Assembly: GCA_020636545.1 (NCBI GenBank)
Contig: JACJXS010000009.1
Location: forward strand, 1-64,000
Length of the DNA: 64,000 nt
Reading direction: 5' to 3'
Source: Chitinophagales bacterium
GTDB taxonomy: Bacteria; Bacteroidota; Bacteroidia; Chitinophagales; JADIYW01
A program made the translations under genes and the position numbers. Positions 37,375-45,669 of this stretch are shown here, piece by piece. The notes under the pieces are model-generated. The model searched no databases, was not told where the DNA came from, and was given only the letters and a program-made list of their open reading frames with translations. Position 1 is the first letter of the stretch. Every line of letters begins with the position of its first letter.

Positions 37375-38199
37375 ATGTTAGAATTATTCCAAATTTTCTT
37401 CAACCACAAAAAGTATATTTTAGGCTTTACTTTTTTAGCCATTCTATTAAGTATTATTATTACTATTCCTGCGATAATTCCTCCTAAATTTCAATCTAAA
37501 ACTATTTTTTATGTTGCCAACCCTTTGAGTACAGACAGAGCTAATTTATTTAATCAAAAAGATGGTGGAATTGTTTCTCAATTTGGCGACCGAAATGATG
37601 CCGATAGATTTATTGCAATATCTACTTCTTCTACTATTTTAGATGCTATTATTAAAGAATTTGATTTAATCAAACACTATAAAATCAATAAAGAAAACCA
37701 TAATTTGAATTTATATTTTGCTAAAAAAAAGCTGCTTAAAAACTTAAACATAAAAAGAAATGATAATGATGCAATAGAAATTACTTGCTTGGATACAGAC
37801 CCTGAAATTGCAGCAAAAATTATACAAAATTTGATACTGCAAACCAACACCAATTACTCTAAAATAAATAAAGACAATAAACAGAAAGTGTTAGCAGAAT
37901 TAAAAGAACTAATTAAATCCAAAAAAGAAGCTCTTCTTCAGCTTTCAGGAATTGAGAAAACAACTGCATTAGAATCTATTTTAGAATTAGAGAATCTTAA
38001 AAGCCAATATCTAGTTTCGCTCAATGATAGCTTTGCTTCGATTTATGTTATTGATGCGGCTGAAGTTGCTGTCAAAAAATCTTATCCTATTCGTTGGCAA
38101 ATTGTCTTATTAACTGCATTTTTTGCATTTGCAACGGCTTTACTTTTTGCTATCGTTTATCAATTGTATGAACAACATGCAAAAGCAACTAAGGTATAA
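37375..38199 (+). CDS. Wzz-type polysaccharide chain-length protein
   Basis: Inner-membrane polysaccharide co-polymerase of 274 aa. One membrane segment is near residues 14-36 and a second near 243-265, with a large helical periplasmic domain between (KQKVLAELKELIKSKKEALL). This is the Wzz/GumC plan without the fused tyrosine-kinase domain. It lies 22 bases after pth and overlaps the start of the polymerase gene by 32 bases, so translation is coupled. It probably sets the chain length of a surface polysaccharide with that polymerase. Confidence 0.78.
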   Translation: MLELFQIFFNHKKYILGFTFLAILLSIIITIPAIIPPKFQSKTIFYVANPLSTDRANLFNQKDGGIVSQFGDRNDADRFIAISTSSTILDAIIKEFDLIKHYKINKENHNLNLYFAKKKLLKNLNIKRNDNDAIEITCLDTDPEIAAKIIQNLILQTNTNYSKINKDNKQKVLAELKELIKSKKEALLQLSGIEKTTALESILELENLKSQYLVSLNDSFASIYVIDAAEVAVKKSYPIRWQIVLLTAFFAFATALLFAIVYQLYEQHAKATKV

Positions 38200-39631
38200 T
38201 ATTGTCGAATACTTATCTGCTTATAAAAAGCGATTAAGTATTATTTTTCTGTTTTTTGCATTACTGCTTTTTGCTGGTGCAATTTACTTCAACAAGCCTT
38301 TTTTGTATGCATTACCATTTACAATACTGGTAATTTTCTTGTTCATTCTAAAAATTGAAATGCTTTATTTTTTAATGCTATTTGTAATTCCTTTTTCTAT
38401 AGAATATGATTTTAGTAATAGTATTATTGATTTGCCATCAGAACCATTATTAATTTTATTCGCCATACTATTCGGGATTTATTGCTTATTAAACTACAAA
38501 AAAGTCCAAGAAAAAATCAATATTAATCCACTAATATATTTCATTGCATTGCACTTGATTTGGACTTATTTTTCTACTATTTTCTCAACAAATATTATCG
38601 TTTCAATCAAAACAAGCATCGTAAAAACCTTATATGTTTTGGTATTTTATCTTGGTACAGCTTTATTCATCCATCAGTTTAAAAAAATTAAAAAATTAAT
38701 TTGGGTTCTATGGGGACCTACATTTTTGACAATTGTTTATGCATTAATTATTCATTCTACTTATAATTTTTCATTTGAAAGTATCAATAAGGCATTACAT
38801 CCTATCTATAGAAATCATGTAAATTATGGTGTTTTTATTACCATGCTTTTTCCCTTTTTAATATTTCTAAACAGACAATGCAAAGCTCAAACAATTCCAA
38901 AATTATTTTCTCAAATATCTATACCAATAACATTAGTTGCAATTTATTTTACCTATACTCGTGGTGCTTGGTTAGGTTTATTAATCATGCCTATTTATTA
39001 TATCGTTCTAAAATTAAGATGGACAAAGTCAATCCTAATTATTGTAAGTTTTATAATCTTAAGCTTTGGTTCTTATCTCTTTTATAATAATAACTATCAA
39101 AAATTTGCACCCAATTTTAGTACGACTATCTACCATGATAAACTATCTGCACATCTAAATTCTACTTTTGAAATGGAAGATATGAGTACGGTGGAGCGTT
39201 TTTATAGATGGTTGGCTTCCATAAAAATGAGTAAGGAAAATCTAATTTATGGTGTTGGACCAGGAAACTTTACAGACAACTACAAACCCTATACAGTAGC
39301 TTCTTATCAAACATATATCAGTGAAAACGAAGAAAAATCAACTGTACACAATTACTTTCTTTTAATGTTGGCGGAACAAGGTTTGGTTGGATTAATCATT
39401 TATACCGCCTTTGTATTTTATCTTTTAATGTATATCGAAAAATTATACCACACTCAAATTAATAAAGAATATAAAATTGCAGTTCTGTTAATTGCTTGTA
39501 GTATTTTGGCTTTTTTATTCAACAATACATTAAGTGATTTTTTAGAAACAAATAAAGTGGGTTCTTTGTTTTGGATTAACATTGGACTATTAACTATTTT
39601 TTCAAATCCAATTAAGGAAAATGAGCATTAG
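38168..39631 (+). CDS. O-antigen polymerase/ligase-like membrane protein
   Basis: Polytopic protein of 487 aa with about 11-12 membrane segments and a periplasmic loop between YNNNYQKFAPNFS and the VGPGNFTDNYKPY motif, typical of the Wzy/WaaL superfamily. The motif IYFTYTRGAWLGLLIMPIYY is characteristic. The ATG at 38168 is chosen over an in-frame TTG at 38123 because it lies closest to the Wzz stop. A further ATG at 38177 is also possible. Polymerase versus ligase cannot be told from sequence. The neighbouring Wzz favours polymerase. Confidence 0.8.
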   Translation: MNNMQKQLRYNIVEYLSAYKKRLSIIFLFFALLLFAGAIYFNKPFLYALPFTILVIFLFILKIEMLYFLMLFVIPFSIEYDFSNSIIDLPSEPLLILFAILFGIYCLLNYKKVQEKININPLIYFIALHLIWTYFSTIFSTNIIVSIKTSIVKTLYVLVFYLGTALFIHQFKKIKKLIWVLWGPTFLTIVYALIIHSTYNFSFESINKALHPIYRNHVNYGVFITMLFPFLIFLNRQCKAQTIPKLFSQISIPITLVAIYFTYTRGAWLGLLIMPIYYIVLKLRWTKSILIIVSFIILSFGSYLFYNNNYQKFAPNFSTTIYHDKLSAHLNSTFEMEDMSTVERFYRWLASIKMSKENLIYGVGPGNFTDNYKPYTVASYQTYISENEEKSTVHNYFLLMLAEQGLVGLIIYTAFVFYLLMYIEKLYHTQINKEYKIAVLLIACSILAFLFNNTLSDFLETNKVGSLFWINIGLLTIFSNPIKENEH

Positions 39632-40214
39632 ACTAAAATTTCAAACGATTGAAACCAATAAAAACAAGGCTCATTATGTTTCAGAACATGATGCTGAAAT
39701 CATTTTTAATTTTTTAAAAAAAACAAAAACCATTCAACGTACTTTGCAAATAGGTTTGGGTGATGGAGCTTTAGCATTTATTGTTTTGTCCTTTACGAAT
39801 AAGTTGCATATTGCAATCGACCCAGACCAATCAAAAGTTCAATTTGATGGAATTAAAAATTTAAAGCGACTTGAATTATTTGATTTAGTGGACTTTCGTG
39901 ATGATTATAGCTCAGCAGTATTGCCTAAATTATTAGAAGGTAACGTCTTGCCAGATTTTACTATTTTAGATAATGACCAGACATTTGACAAGATGATGAA
40001 TGATTTTGTAAACATAGATTTTATTTGTAAAAAGGGACGTTTTTTACTTATCAGAAAATCAAACAATCCAAATAATCAACTTTTACACCAATATATTACA
40101 AAAAATAGAGTGGATTATTCTATTGTTGAATTAGAATTAGAACACTTTGTACTCTATGAGAAAATTGCTAGAGATATTAGAAGTATCAATGATTTTCAAG
40201 GGATAAATTGCTAA
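39621..40214 (+). CDS. Class I SAM-dependent methyltransferase-like protein
   Basis: Predicted Rossmann-fold methyltransferase of 197 aa. SAM-binding motif I is LQIGLGDGALAF near residue 43, followed by the acidic end of strand 2 in IAIDPDQSKV and motif IV in PDFTILDNDQTF. This is the O-methyltransferase-like (CmcI/caffeoyl type) plan. It overlaps the polymerase gene by 11 bases and has an AAGGAAA purine stretch just before its ATG. Position suggests methylation of a polysaccharide or its precursor. It overlaps the convergent OsmC gene by 4 bases at the 3' end. Confidence 0.72.
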   Translation: MSIRLKFQTIETNKNKAHYVSEHDAEIIFNFLKKTKTIQRTLQIGLGDGALAFIVLSFTNKLHIAIDPDQSKVQFDGIKNLKRLELFDLVDFRDDYSSAVLPKLLEGNVLPDFTILDNDQTFDKMMNDFVNIDFICKKGRFLLIRKSNNPNNQLLHQYITKNRVDYSIVELELEHFVLYEKIARDIRSINDFQGINC

Positions 40215-40624
40215 TCTATCAACTCAAAACTATGTGTTAGCTCTGCAGACTTTTCTAACATTTTTGAAACGCTGCAATATTTATCCATAGAAAGCTGAAT
40301 GGCTTTTTCGGCATTCTCCTTTTTTATTATACCTGATAAAATATAATGAACATGAATTTTTGTAAAAACTTTAGGTTCAGTCTCAGCTCTTTCTGCCTCG
40401 ACAATTACTTTATAACTTTTTACGTTTTCTCTCATTTTTTTCAGAATAGATAAAACATCCATTGAAGAACAACCACCTAAAGCCATTAAAACCATTTGCA
40501 TTGGTCTTGCACCTAGATTCTCACCACCAATTTCAGGCGAACCATCCATTTTAACAATGATTCCATCATCATTTTTTGCTTCTAAATAAACTGCATTATT
40601 CTTTCTTTCTAATTCTATTTTCAT
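40211..40624 (-). CDS. OsmC family protein
   Basis: Cytosolic thiol-dependent peroxidase-like protein of 137 aa. The two conserved redox cysteines are visible: Cys52 in GGCSSMDVLSILKKMR and Cys117 in MDKYCSVSKML, matching the YhfA-like branch of OsmC proteins. It follows gldH by 6 bases in the same leftward run, apparently the last gene of thiL-GT4-gldH-osmC. Substrate (organic hydroperoxide or another thiol reaction) is not determined. Confidence 0.88.
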   Translation of the reverse strand: MKIELERKNNAVYLEAKNDDGIIVKMDGSPEIGGENLGARPMQMVLMALGGCSSMDVLSILKKMRENVKSYKVIVEAERAETEPKVFTKIHVHYILSGIIKKENAEKAIQLSMDKYCSVSKMLEKSAELTHSFELID

Positions 40625-40630
40625 TGCTTA

Positions 40631-41092
40631 TTATTTTACTTTTTCAACCATTATGCCTACATCTTTTACACCCAACAACGGCTCTTGTCTCATTAGATGA
40701 ACGACTTTTACGATATAGATTCCTGATTTTTTAAAAATATAATTTTTTTGGATAGGATAGATTTGTGTACAAACACTTCCAGTGCATTCTCCATAAGGTT
40801 TGCCAATTTTATCAAACAAAATAACTTCTTGCATTTTGCCTTCTTTTCCTTTTTCAATAATATTTCCAAAAAGTTTAAACCAAATATTATCAAATTCATA
40901 GCCTTTGTTGTATCGAACGCCTAAATTGATATTATACGGTGTATTGGTTTCTTCAATTTTAACTTTAAATGTTAGTGTGTCATTTGCGTTCCAACCGTTT
41001 TCATTTACGCTTTCATATTTAGCAAATTCATATTTTGAAGAACATGCAACAATAAAACAGATAGAAAGCAGCGTCAGAAAATATTTAGTCAT
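40631..41092 (-). CDS. gldH: Gliding motility lipoprotein GldH
   Basis: Envelope lipoprotein required for gliding in Flavobacterium and conserved in type IX secretion bacteria. It is 153 aa. The lipobox ends at Cys17 (FIVACSSK). The family pattern is clear: ENGWNANDTLTFKV, a PYNINLGVRYNKGYEF strand, a D-x-x-GKPYGECTG block, and the C-terminal LMRQEPLLGVKDVGIMVEK. It lies 30 bases after a glycosyltransferase gene and 6 bases before osmC. Together with gldA/F/G and porZ it supports gliding or type IX secretion capacity. Confidence 0.85.
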   Translation of the reverse strand: MTKYFLTLLSICFIVACSSKYEFAKYESVNENGWNANDTLTFKVKIEETNTPYNINLGVRYNKGYEFDNIWFKLFGNIIEKGKEGKMQEVILFDKIGKPYGECTGSVCTQIYPIQKNYIFKKSGIYIVKVVHLMRQEPLLGVKDVGIMVEKVK

Positions 41093-41122
41093 TTTGAAAT
41101 TCTTTAAAGTTAAACAATGTTT

Positions 41123-42232
41123 TTAGAGCAATGTTTGATACAATTGATAAATTTGTTCCGTTATTTTTTCTGGTTGAAATTTTTGAACTTGTGCAGCAGC
41201 TTTATATCTAATTTCATCTGCCAATTCTAAATTATAATAAATAAAATTTATTGCATTAGACAATTCCTCCACATTTTTGGGATCTATAAAAATACAAGCA
41301 TCGCCACCAACTTCAGGCATTGATGAAATATTGCTGGTAATAACGGATTTGCCACAAACTAAAGCTTCTAAAATTGGCAAACCAAAACCTTCATATAAAC
41401 TCGGATAGATTAAGCCTTGTGAAATGTGATAAATAATTGGTAATTCATACCACATAATATTATTTAAAAAGAAAATTCGATTCTCCATTTTCTTTTCAAA
41501 AATAAAAGATTGGGCTTCTTGATATTCATCGCCTCCATTTGATACGACAACTAAATTCTTATCTTGATTTTCAGGCAAAGCCATTGCTTTTAGAAGCGTT
41601 ATAAAATTCTTGCGTTTAGAAATGCTACCCACATATAGAACAAAATCCCTTGGCAAATCATACTTTACAATAAACTCTTCTTTCAAAGCATAAGAGCAAT
41701 CATGTTCGTATTCTTTATTCCACGTTGGATAAATTAAATGGATTTTACTTTCTTCCACTTTAAAAAGCTCAAGGATATCCTCTTTGGTCTGTTGGCTCAC
41801 TGCGATAACAGCATCTGCATTTTCTAGTGCTTTTTGAGTTTTATATTTATAAATATTTCTATCAAAAATAGAGAATGTTTTAGGCAGTTTTTTGAAGATA
41901 ACATCATGAATAGTAACGACCTTTTTTACCTCTTTTTTTAATGAAGGCAATTCATTACTTAATCCATGGAAAATTTGAATATTATTGGAAGAAACATCTT
42001 CTACTATTGCCTTTTGTCGCCAAATTTTATCGCTGTAATGTTCTGAAACTACAGTGTTTTTAGTAAAATAAGCATATTTAAATGGTGTGGTATCAAAATA
42101 TTTTTTATGGACAAACAACTTATAATTTTCATCAGGGTAAAATTCAACTAATCGATTAAATAAAGTTCGGCTATACGTTCCCAATCCTGTTGGATTGGCA
42201 TATAATCTCTTGGCATCAAAACCTATATTCAT
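41123..42232 (-). CDS. Glycosyltransferase family 4
   Basis: GT-B glycosyltransferase of 369 aa. The N-terminal domain starts MNIGFDAKRLYANPTGLGTY; the C-terminal nucleotide-sugar domain has VLYVGSISKRKNFITLLKA and the acidic E-x7-E motif PSLYEGFGLPILEALVCGK. This resembles mannosyltransferase-type GT4 (WbaZ/MtfB-like), but donor and acceptor are unknown. It lies 33 bases after thiL and 30 before gldH in one leftward run. A TATCTTTA sequence before it is one base off the -7 consensus. Confidence 0.88.
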   Translation of the reverse strand: MNIGFDAKRLYANPTGLGTYSRTLFNRLVEFYPDENYKLFVHKKYFDTTPFKYAYFTKNTVVSEHYSDKIWRQKAIVEDVSSNNIQIFHGLSNELPSLKKEVKKVVTIHDVIFKKLPKTFSIFDRNIYKYKTQKALENADAVIAVSQQTKEDILELFKVEESKIHLIYPTWNKEYEHDCSYALKEEFIVKYDLPRDFVLYVGSISKRKNFITLLKAMALPENQDKNLVVVSNGGDEYQEAQSFIFEKKMENRIFFLNNIMWYELPIIYHISQGLIYPSLYEGFGLPILEALVCGKSVITSNISSMPEVGGDACIFIDPKNVEELSNAINFIYYNLELADEIRYKAAAQVQKFQPEKITEQIYQLYQTLL

Positions 42233-42265
42233 TCTTAAAGTAAAGATAGATATTTATTGATTTTT

Positions 42266-43300
42266 TTAGACATTTTTTTTCATTCCATCCCAACCCATTG
42301 CAATAATATCATGATAATTTCCACCTTTGGTATGTAATTTTATTCCTAAAAGTGCATCAGTTATCTCTCCAATTATAGCAATATCATGATTTTTATCTAC
42401 AATTGCTTTATCTTTTGGATTAATGGTAAACAACAACTCATAATCTTCGCCGCCATTTAATGCACAAGTAATTGGATCAATATTTAAAGATAATGCTGTA
42501 TCATAAGTTTCATTGGCAATTGGAACATGCTCTTCTTCGAGTGTACAACCTACATTACTTTGTTGACAAATATGTAATATTTCCGAACTCAAGCCATCTG
42601 AAATATCTATCATACTTGTCGGTACTAATTGTTCCGTATCAAAAAATTGAATAATATCTTTTCTTGCTTCAGGCTTTAATTGTCTTTCGACGATATAAGT
42701 AAATTTATCCAGTTCTATGGAGGCTTCAGGTGCATTCAAAAAAACTTGTTTTTCTCTTTGCAAGATTTTTAAGCCCATATATGCAGCACCTAAATCTCCT
42801 GAAACGCATAATAAATCACCTTCTTTAGCACCATTTCTATAAGCTATTTTTTCAAAACTTTGTTCGCCAATTGCCGTAACTGAAATTACTAAGCCTTGTG
42901 GAGAAGAAGTTGTATCGCCACCAACAATATCAACTTGATACCTCTGACAAGCCAATTTCATACCAGCATAAATCTCATCGATGGCTTCCACTGAAAATCT
43001 ATTAGAGATTCCAAAGCTTACTAAAACTTGTTTTGGAAATGCATTCATTGCATAAACATCTGAAAGATTGACCATTATGGCTTTATAGCCTAAATGTTTT
43101 AATGGTGTATAAACTAAATCAAAATGAATGCCTTCAATTAATAAATCAGTTGTCAAAACTTGATGTTGTGCGGAGTTCACAACTGCTGCATCATCGCCAA
43201 TACCTTTAATACTTGAAGCATTATATGTAGCAATATCTTTAGTTACTCTATCTATTAATCCAAATTCACCAATTTTGCTAATTTCAGTTCTACTTTCCAT
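42266..43300 (-). CDS. thiL: Thiamine-monophosphate kinase
   Basis: Phosphorylates thiamine monophosphate to the active cofactor thiamine diphosphate. It is 344 aa, in the PurM/ThiL fold. The motifs are GEFGLIDRVTK, the Asp-rich KGIGDDAAVV, LIEGIHFDL, LSDVYAMNAFPKQVLVSFGI, a second metal site in VGGDTTSSP, and ISDGLSSEILHI. Its length is normal. It is the first gene of a leftward four-gene run, with a TATCTTTG box 4 bases before its ATG. Confidence 0.94.
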   Translation of the reverse strand: MESRTEISKIGEFGLIDRVTKDIATYNASSIKGIGDDAAVVNSAQHQVLTTDLLIEGIHFDLVYTPLKHLGYKAIMVNLSDVYAMNAFPKQVLVSFGISNRFSVEAIDEIYAGMKLACQRYQVDIVGGDTTSSPQGLVISVTAIGEQSFEKIAYRNGAKEGDLLCVSGDLGAAYMGLKILQREKQVFLNAPEASIELDKFTYIVERQLKPEARKDIIQFFDTEQLVPTSMIDISDGLSSEILHICQQSNVGCTLEEEHVPIANETYDTALSLNIDPITCALNGGEDYELLFTINPKDKAIVDKNHDIAIIGEITDALLGIKLHTKGGNYHDIIAMGWDGMKKNV

Positions 43301-43304
43301 AATG

Positions 43305-43312
43305 CAAAGATA
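43305..43312 (-). promoter_or_regulatory. TAnnTTTG -7 box before thiL
   Basis: Read leftward, TATCTTTG ends 4 bases before the thiL ATG at 43300. Confidence 0.55.
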
Positions 43313-43395
43313 CTTTTCTCTACATATTTTTGAGTTATAAGATAAAATATTATTTTAGCATTTAAAGTTTATTAATAATTAAGTCCCCAAAGTTT

Positions 43396-44514
43396 ATGAA
43401 TATAGGAATTGTAGCCAATACCTCTTTTAATATCTACAATTTCAGATTGCCATTGATGCATTTCTTAAAAGCTAAAGGACATCATATTATTGCTATTGCT
43501 CCAAAAGATAATTTTACAGAGAAAATTATTGCTGAAGATTTTCCTTTTGTTGAAATCAAAACATTAAGTCGCAAAGGCACCAATCCAATACAAGATTTAA
43601 AACTAATTCTTGAGCTAAAAAAAATCTACCAACAAACAAATTTGGATATCGTATTGCAATACACTATCAAGCCAAATATTTATGGAAGTTTCGCAGCAAA
43701 ATTGGCAAACATCAAATGCATTTGTACGGTAACAGGATTAGGCTACACTTTTCTAAATAATAGCATTGCCTCAAAAGTTTCTAAATGGCTATATCGAACA
43801 GCGTTTTATTTCTCAGATATAATTTTATTTCAGAATGAAGACGATAAAGCGACTTTTCTAAATTTAAAATTAGCAAATGAACGAAAAATAAAAATTGTTC
43901 CTGGTTCAGGAATTGATATCTATCGATTTGATAAAAGCTTTTGCACAAATACAATAACTGATACAAATGTTGTATTTTTATTTATTGGTCGCTTATTAAA
44001 AGATAAAGGAATTTTTGAATTTATTGAAGCTGCGAAAAAAATTATTCAGCAATACCCCAAGACATTATTTTTGATTGTAGGCGAAATTGACCAGCAAAAT
44101 CCTAGTTCTATCAGCCAACAAGAATTAGAAAAAATTACACTTATTCCAAATATTAAATACTTAGGATTTTTGCAAGACACAAGAGTCGCTATATGTCAGG
44201 CAACTTGTGTGGTTCTGCCTTCTTATCGTGAAGGTTTACCAAGAGTAATTTTAGAAGCAATGGCGATGTCAAAGCCATGCATTACAACAAATGTTCCTGG
44301 TTGTAAAGATGCAGTTGACTCCAGTTGTGCTTTTTTAGCAGAAGTAGAAAACAGCGAAGATTTAAAATTACAAATGGAAAAATTTATTGTATTAGACAAT
44401 CAAAAGAAATTAGAAATGGGTACAAATGCAAGAAGAAGAACAGAAACAATATTTTCTGCTAATATAATTGCAGAAACTTATTTTAAATTAATTTCAAGTT
44501 TAGTTAAGAAATGA
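43396..44514 (+). CDS. Glycosyltransferase family 4, capsular type
   Basis: GT-B enzyme of 372 aa. The N-terminus MNIGIVANTSFNIYNFRLPL and QYTIKPNIYGSFAAKLANI with TVTGLGYTF is the pattern of the PglA/CapM-like GT4 subgroup, which often transfers HexNAc. The C-terminal domain carries VFLFIGRLLKDKGIFEFIEA and YREGLPRVILEAMAMSKP (E-x7-E). It is divergent from thiL and 39 bases upstream of the WecA-like gene, a likely partner that supplies the lipid-linked acceptor. No clear -7 box was found. Confidence 0.88.
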   Translation: MNIGIVANTSFNIYNFRLPLMHFLKAKGHHIIAIAPKDNFTEKIIAEDFPFVEIKTLSRKGTNPIQDLKLILELKKIYQQTNLDIVLQYTIKPNIYGSFAAKLANIKCICTVTGLGYTFLNNSIASKVSKWLYRTAFYFSDIILFQNEDDKATFLNLKLANERKIKIVPGSGIDIYRFDKSFCTNTITDTNVVFLFIGRLLKDKGIFEFIEAAKKIIQQYPKTLFLIVGEIDQQNPSSISQQELEKITLIPNIKYLGFLQDTRVAICQATCVVLPSYREGLPRVILEAMAMSKPCITTNVPGCKDAVDSSCAFLAEVENSEDLKLQMEKFIVLDNQKKLEMGTNARRRTETIFSANIIAETYFKLISSLVKK

Positions 44515-44537
44515 TTAAAAAATAAAAAAATAGTTTT

Positions 44538-44545
44538 TATATTTG
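44538..44545 (+). promoter_or_regulatory. TAnnTTTG -7 box before the WecA-like gene
   Basis: TATATTTG ends 8 bases before the ATG at 44554, within the short gap after the GT4 gene. Confidence 0.45.
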
Positions 44546-44553
44546 AATACACA

Positions 44554-45666
44554 ATGCATAAAACAGAGTTTATAATTCCTGCTGCTATACTTTCGTCATT
44601 CCTTTTGACCTATTCATTTATTCCTTCAATTATAAAAATTGCAGAAATAAAACATCTTTATGATAATCCAGATGAGCGTAAACTTCATGGTTGTTCTACA
44701 CCAAATTTAGGTGGTATTGCAATTTTCAGTGGCTTTTTGATTTCTTTTTGTTTATTTTCTGTTATAGATAGTGCTTATCAAATTCGTCCAATCATTGCGG
44801 CTTTGTGTCTAGTATTTTTAATTGGTGCAAAAGATGATGTCGTTCCTTTAGTTCCATATAAAAAATTTATTGGGCAAATTTTTGCTACAGCAATCGTCGT
44901 TGTTATCGGAAAAGTGAGAATAACTAGTTTGTATGGACTGTTTGGTATTTCTATGCTCAATGATTATGTCAGTATTTTATTGACCATTATCACTATCGTT
45001 TTTATCATTAATGCATTAAATATTATTGATGGTATAGACCTACTGGCTGGTGGTGTTGGTTTTATTGCCGCAAGTACTTTTACTGTTTGGTTCTATTATT
45101 ATGGATTTATAAATTATGCTGTAATGGGAGCTGCACTTGCTGGTGCTATTTTAGCATTTTTAGGATTTAATTATAGTCCTGCAAAAATATTTATGGGCGA
45201 TTCGGGGAGCTTAACGATAGGTTTGTTATTGTCATTAATGGCAATAGAATTTATTGAAAAAAATGAAGTGGTTTTAAGGAGTGGAAATTCTGAAGGTATC
45301 TCTATTAATGCATCTCCTGCTATGGCAATTGCGGTTTTAATCATTCCTATATTTGATACTTTACGTGCATTTTCATTGCGTATTCTTAGAGGAAAGTCTC
45401 CATTTTACGCAGATAGAATTCATATTCACCATAGATTAGTGGACTTGGGGCTAACACACATTCATGCGTCTTTTGTGCTTTTTGCTTTTAATATTCTTTT
45501 TATTGTAAGTGTTTATTTCTTACAAAGTCTAGGAAATATGACTTTATTAATTGGAGAATTTGCCATAGGTTCTTTATTTACCTTTCTTTTATTCTCCATA
45601 AAAAAAAAGAAAAAATCCAATAGCACTATTCATAAAAAAGCACAAAACTTAATAGAAACCTACTAG
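44554..45666 (+). CDS. Undecaprenyl-phosphate sugar-1-phosphate transferase, WecA/MraY superfamily
   Basis: Polytopic initiating transferase of 370 aa that puts HexNAc-1-phosphate onto undecaprenyl phosphate. Motifs on cytoplasmic loops are present: GAKDDVVPLVPYKKFIGQ (DDxxD-type), INALNIIDGIDLLAGG, MGDSGSLTIG, and the His motif RIHIHHRLVDLGL. About ten membrane segments are visible, and the C-terminal tail is basic. The HIHH motif and length place it with WecA rather than MraY. This is the second type of glycan-initiating enzyme in the window. It ends 3 bases before the convergent GMC oxidoreductase stop. Confidence 0.9.
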   Translation: MHKTEFIIPAAILSSFLLTYSFIPSIIKIAEIKHLYDNPDERKLHGCSTPNLGGIAIFSGFLISFCLFSVIDSAYQIRPIIAALCLVFLIGAKDDVVPLVPYKKFIGQIFATAIVVVIGKVRITSLYGLFGISMLNDYVSILLTIITIVFIINALNIIDGIDLLAGGVGFIAASTFTVWFYYYGFINYAVMGAALAGAILAFLGFNYSPAKIFMGDSGSLTIGLLLSLMAIEFIEKNEVVLRSGNSEGISINASPAMAIAVLIIPIFDTLRAFSLRILRGKSPFYADRIHIHHRLVDLGLTHIHASFVLFAFNILFIVSVYFLQSLGNMTLLIGEFAIGSLFTFLLFSIKKKKKSNSTIHKKAQNLIETY

Positions 45667-45669
45667 GAT

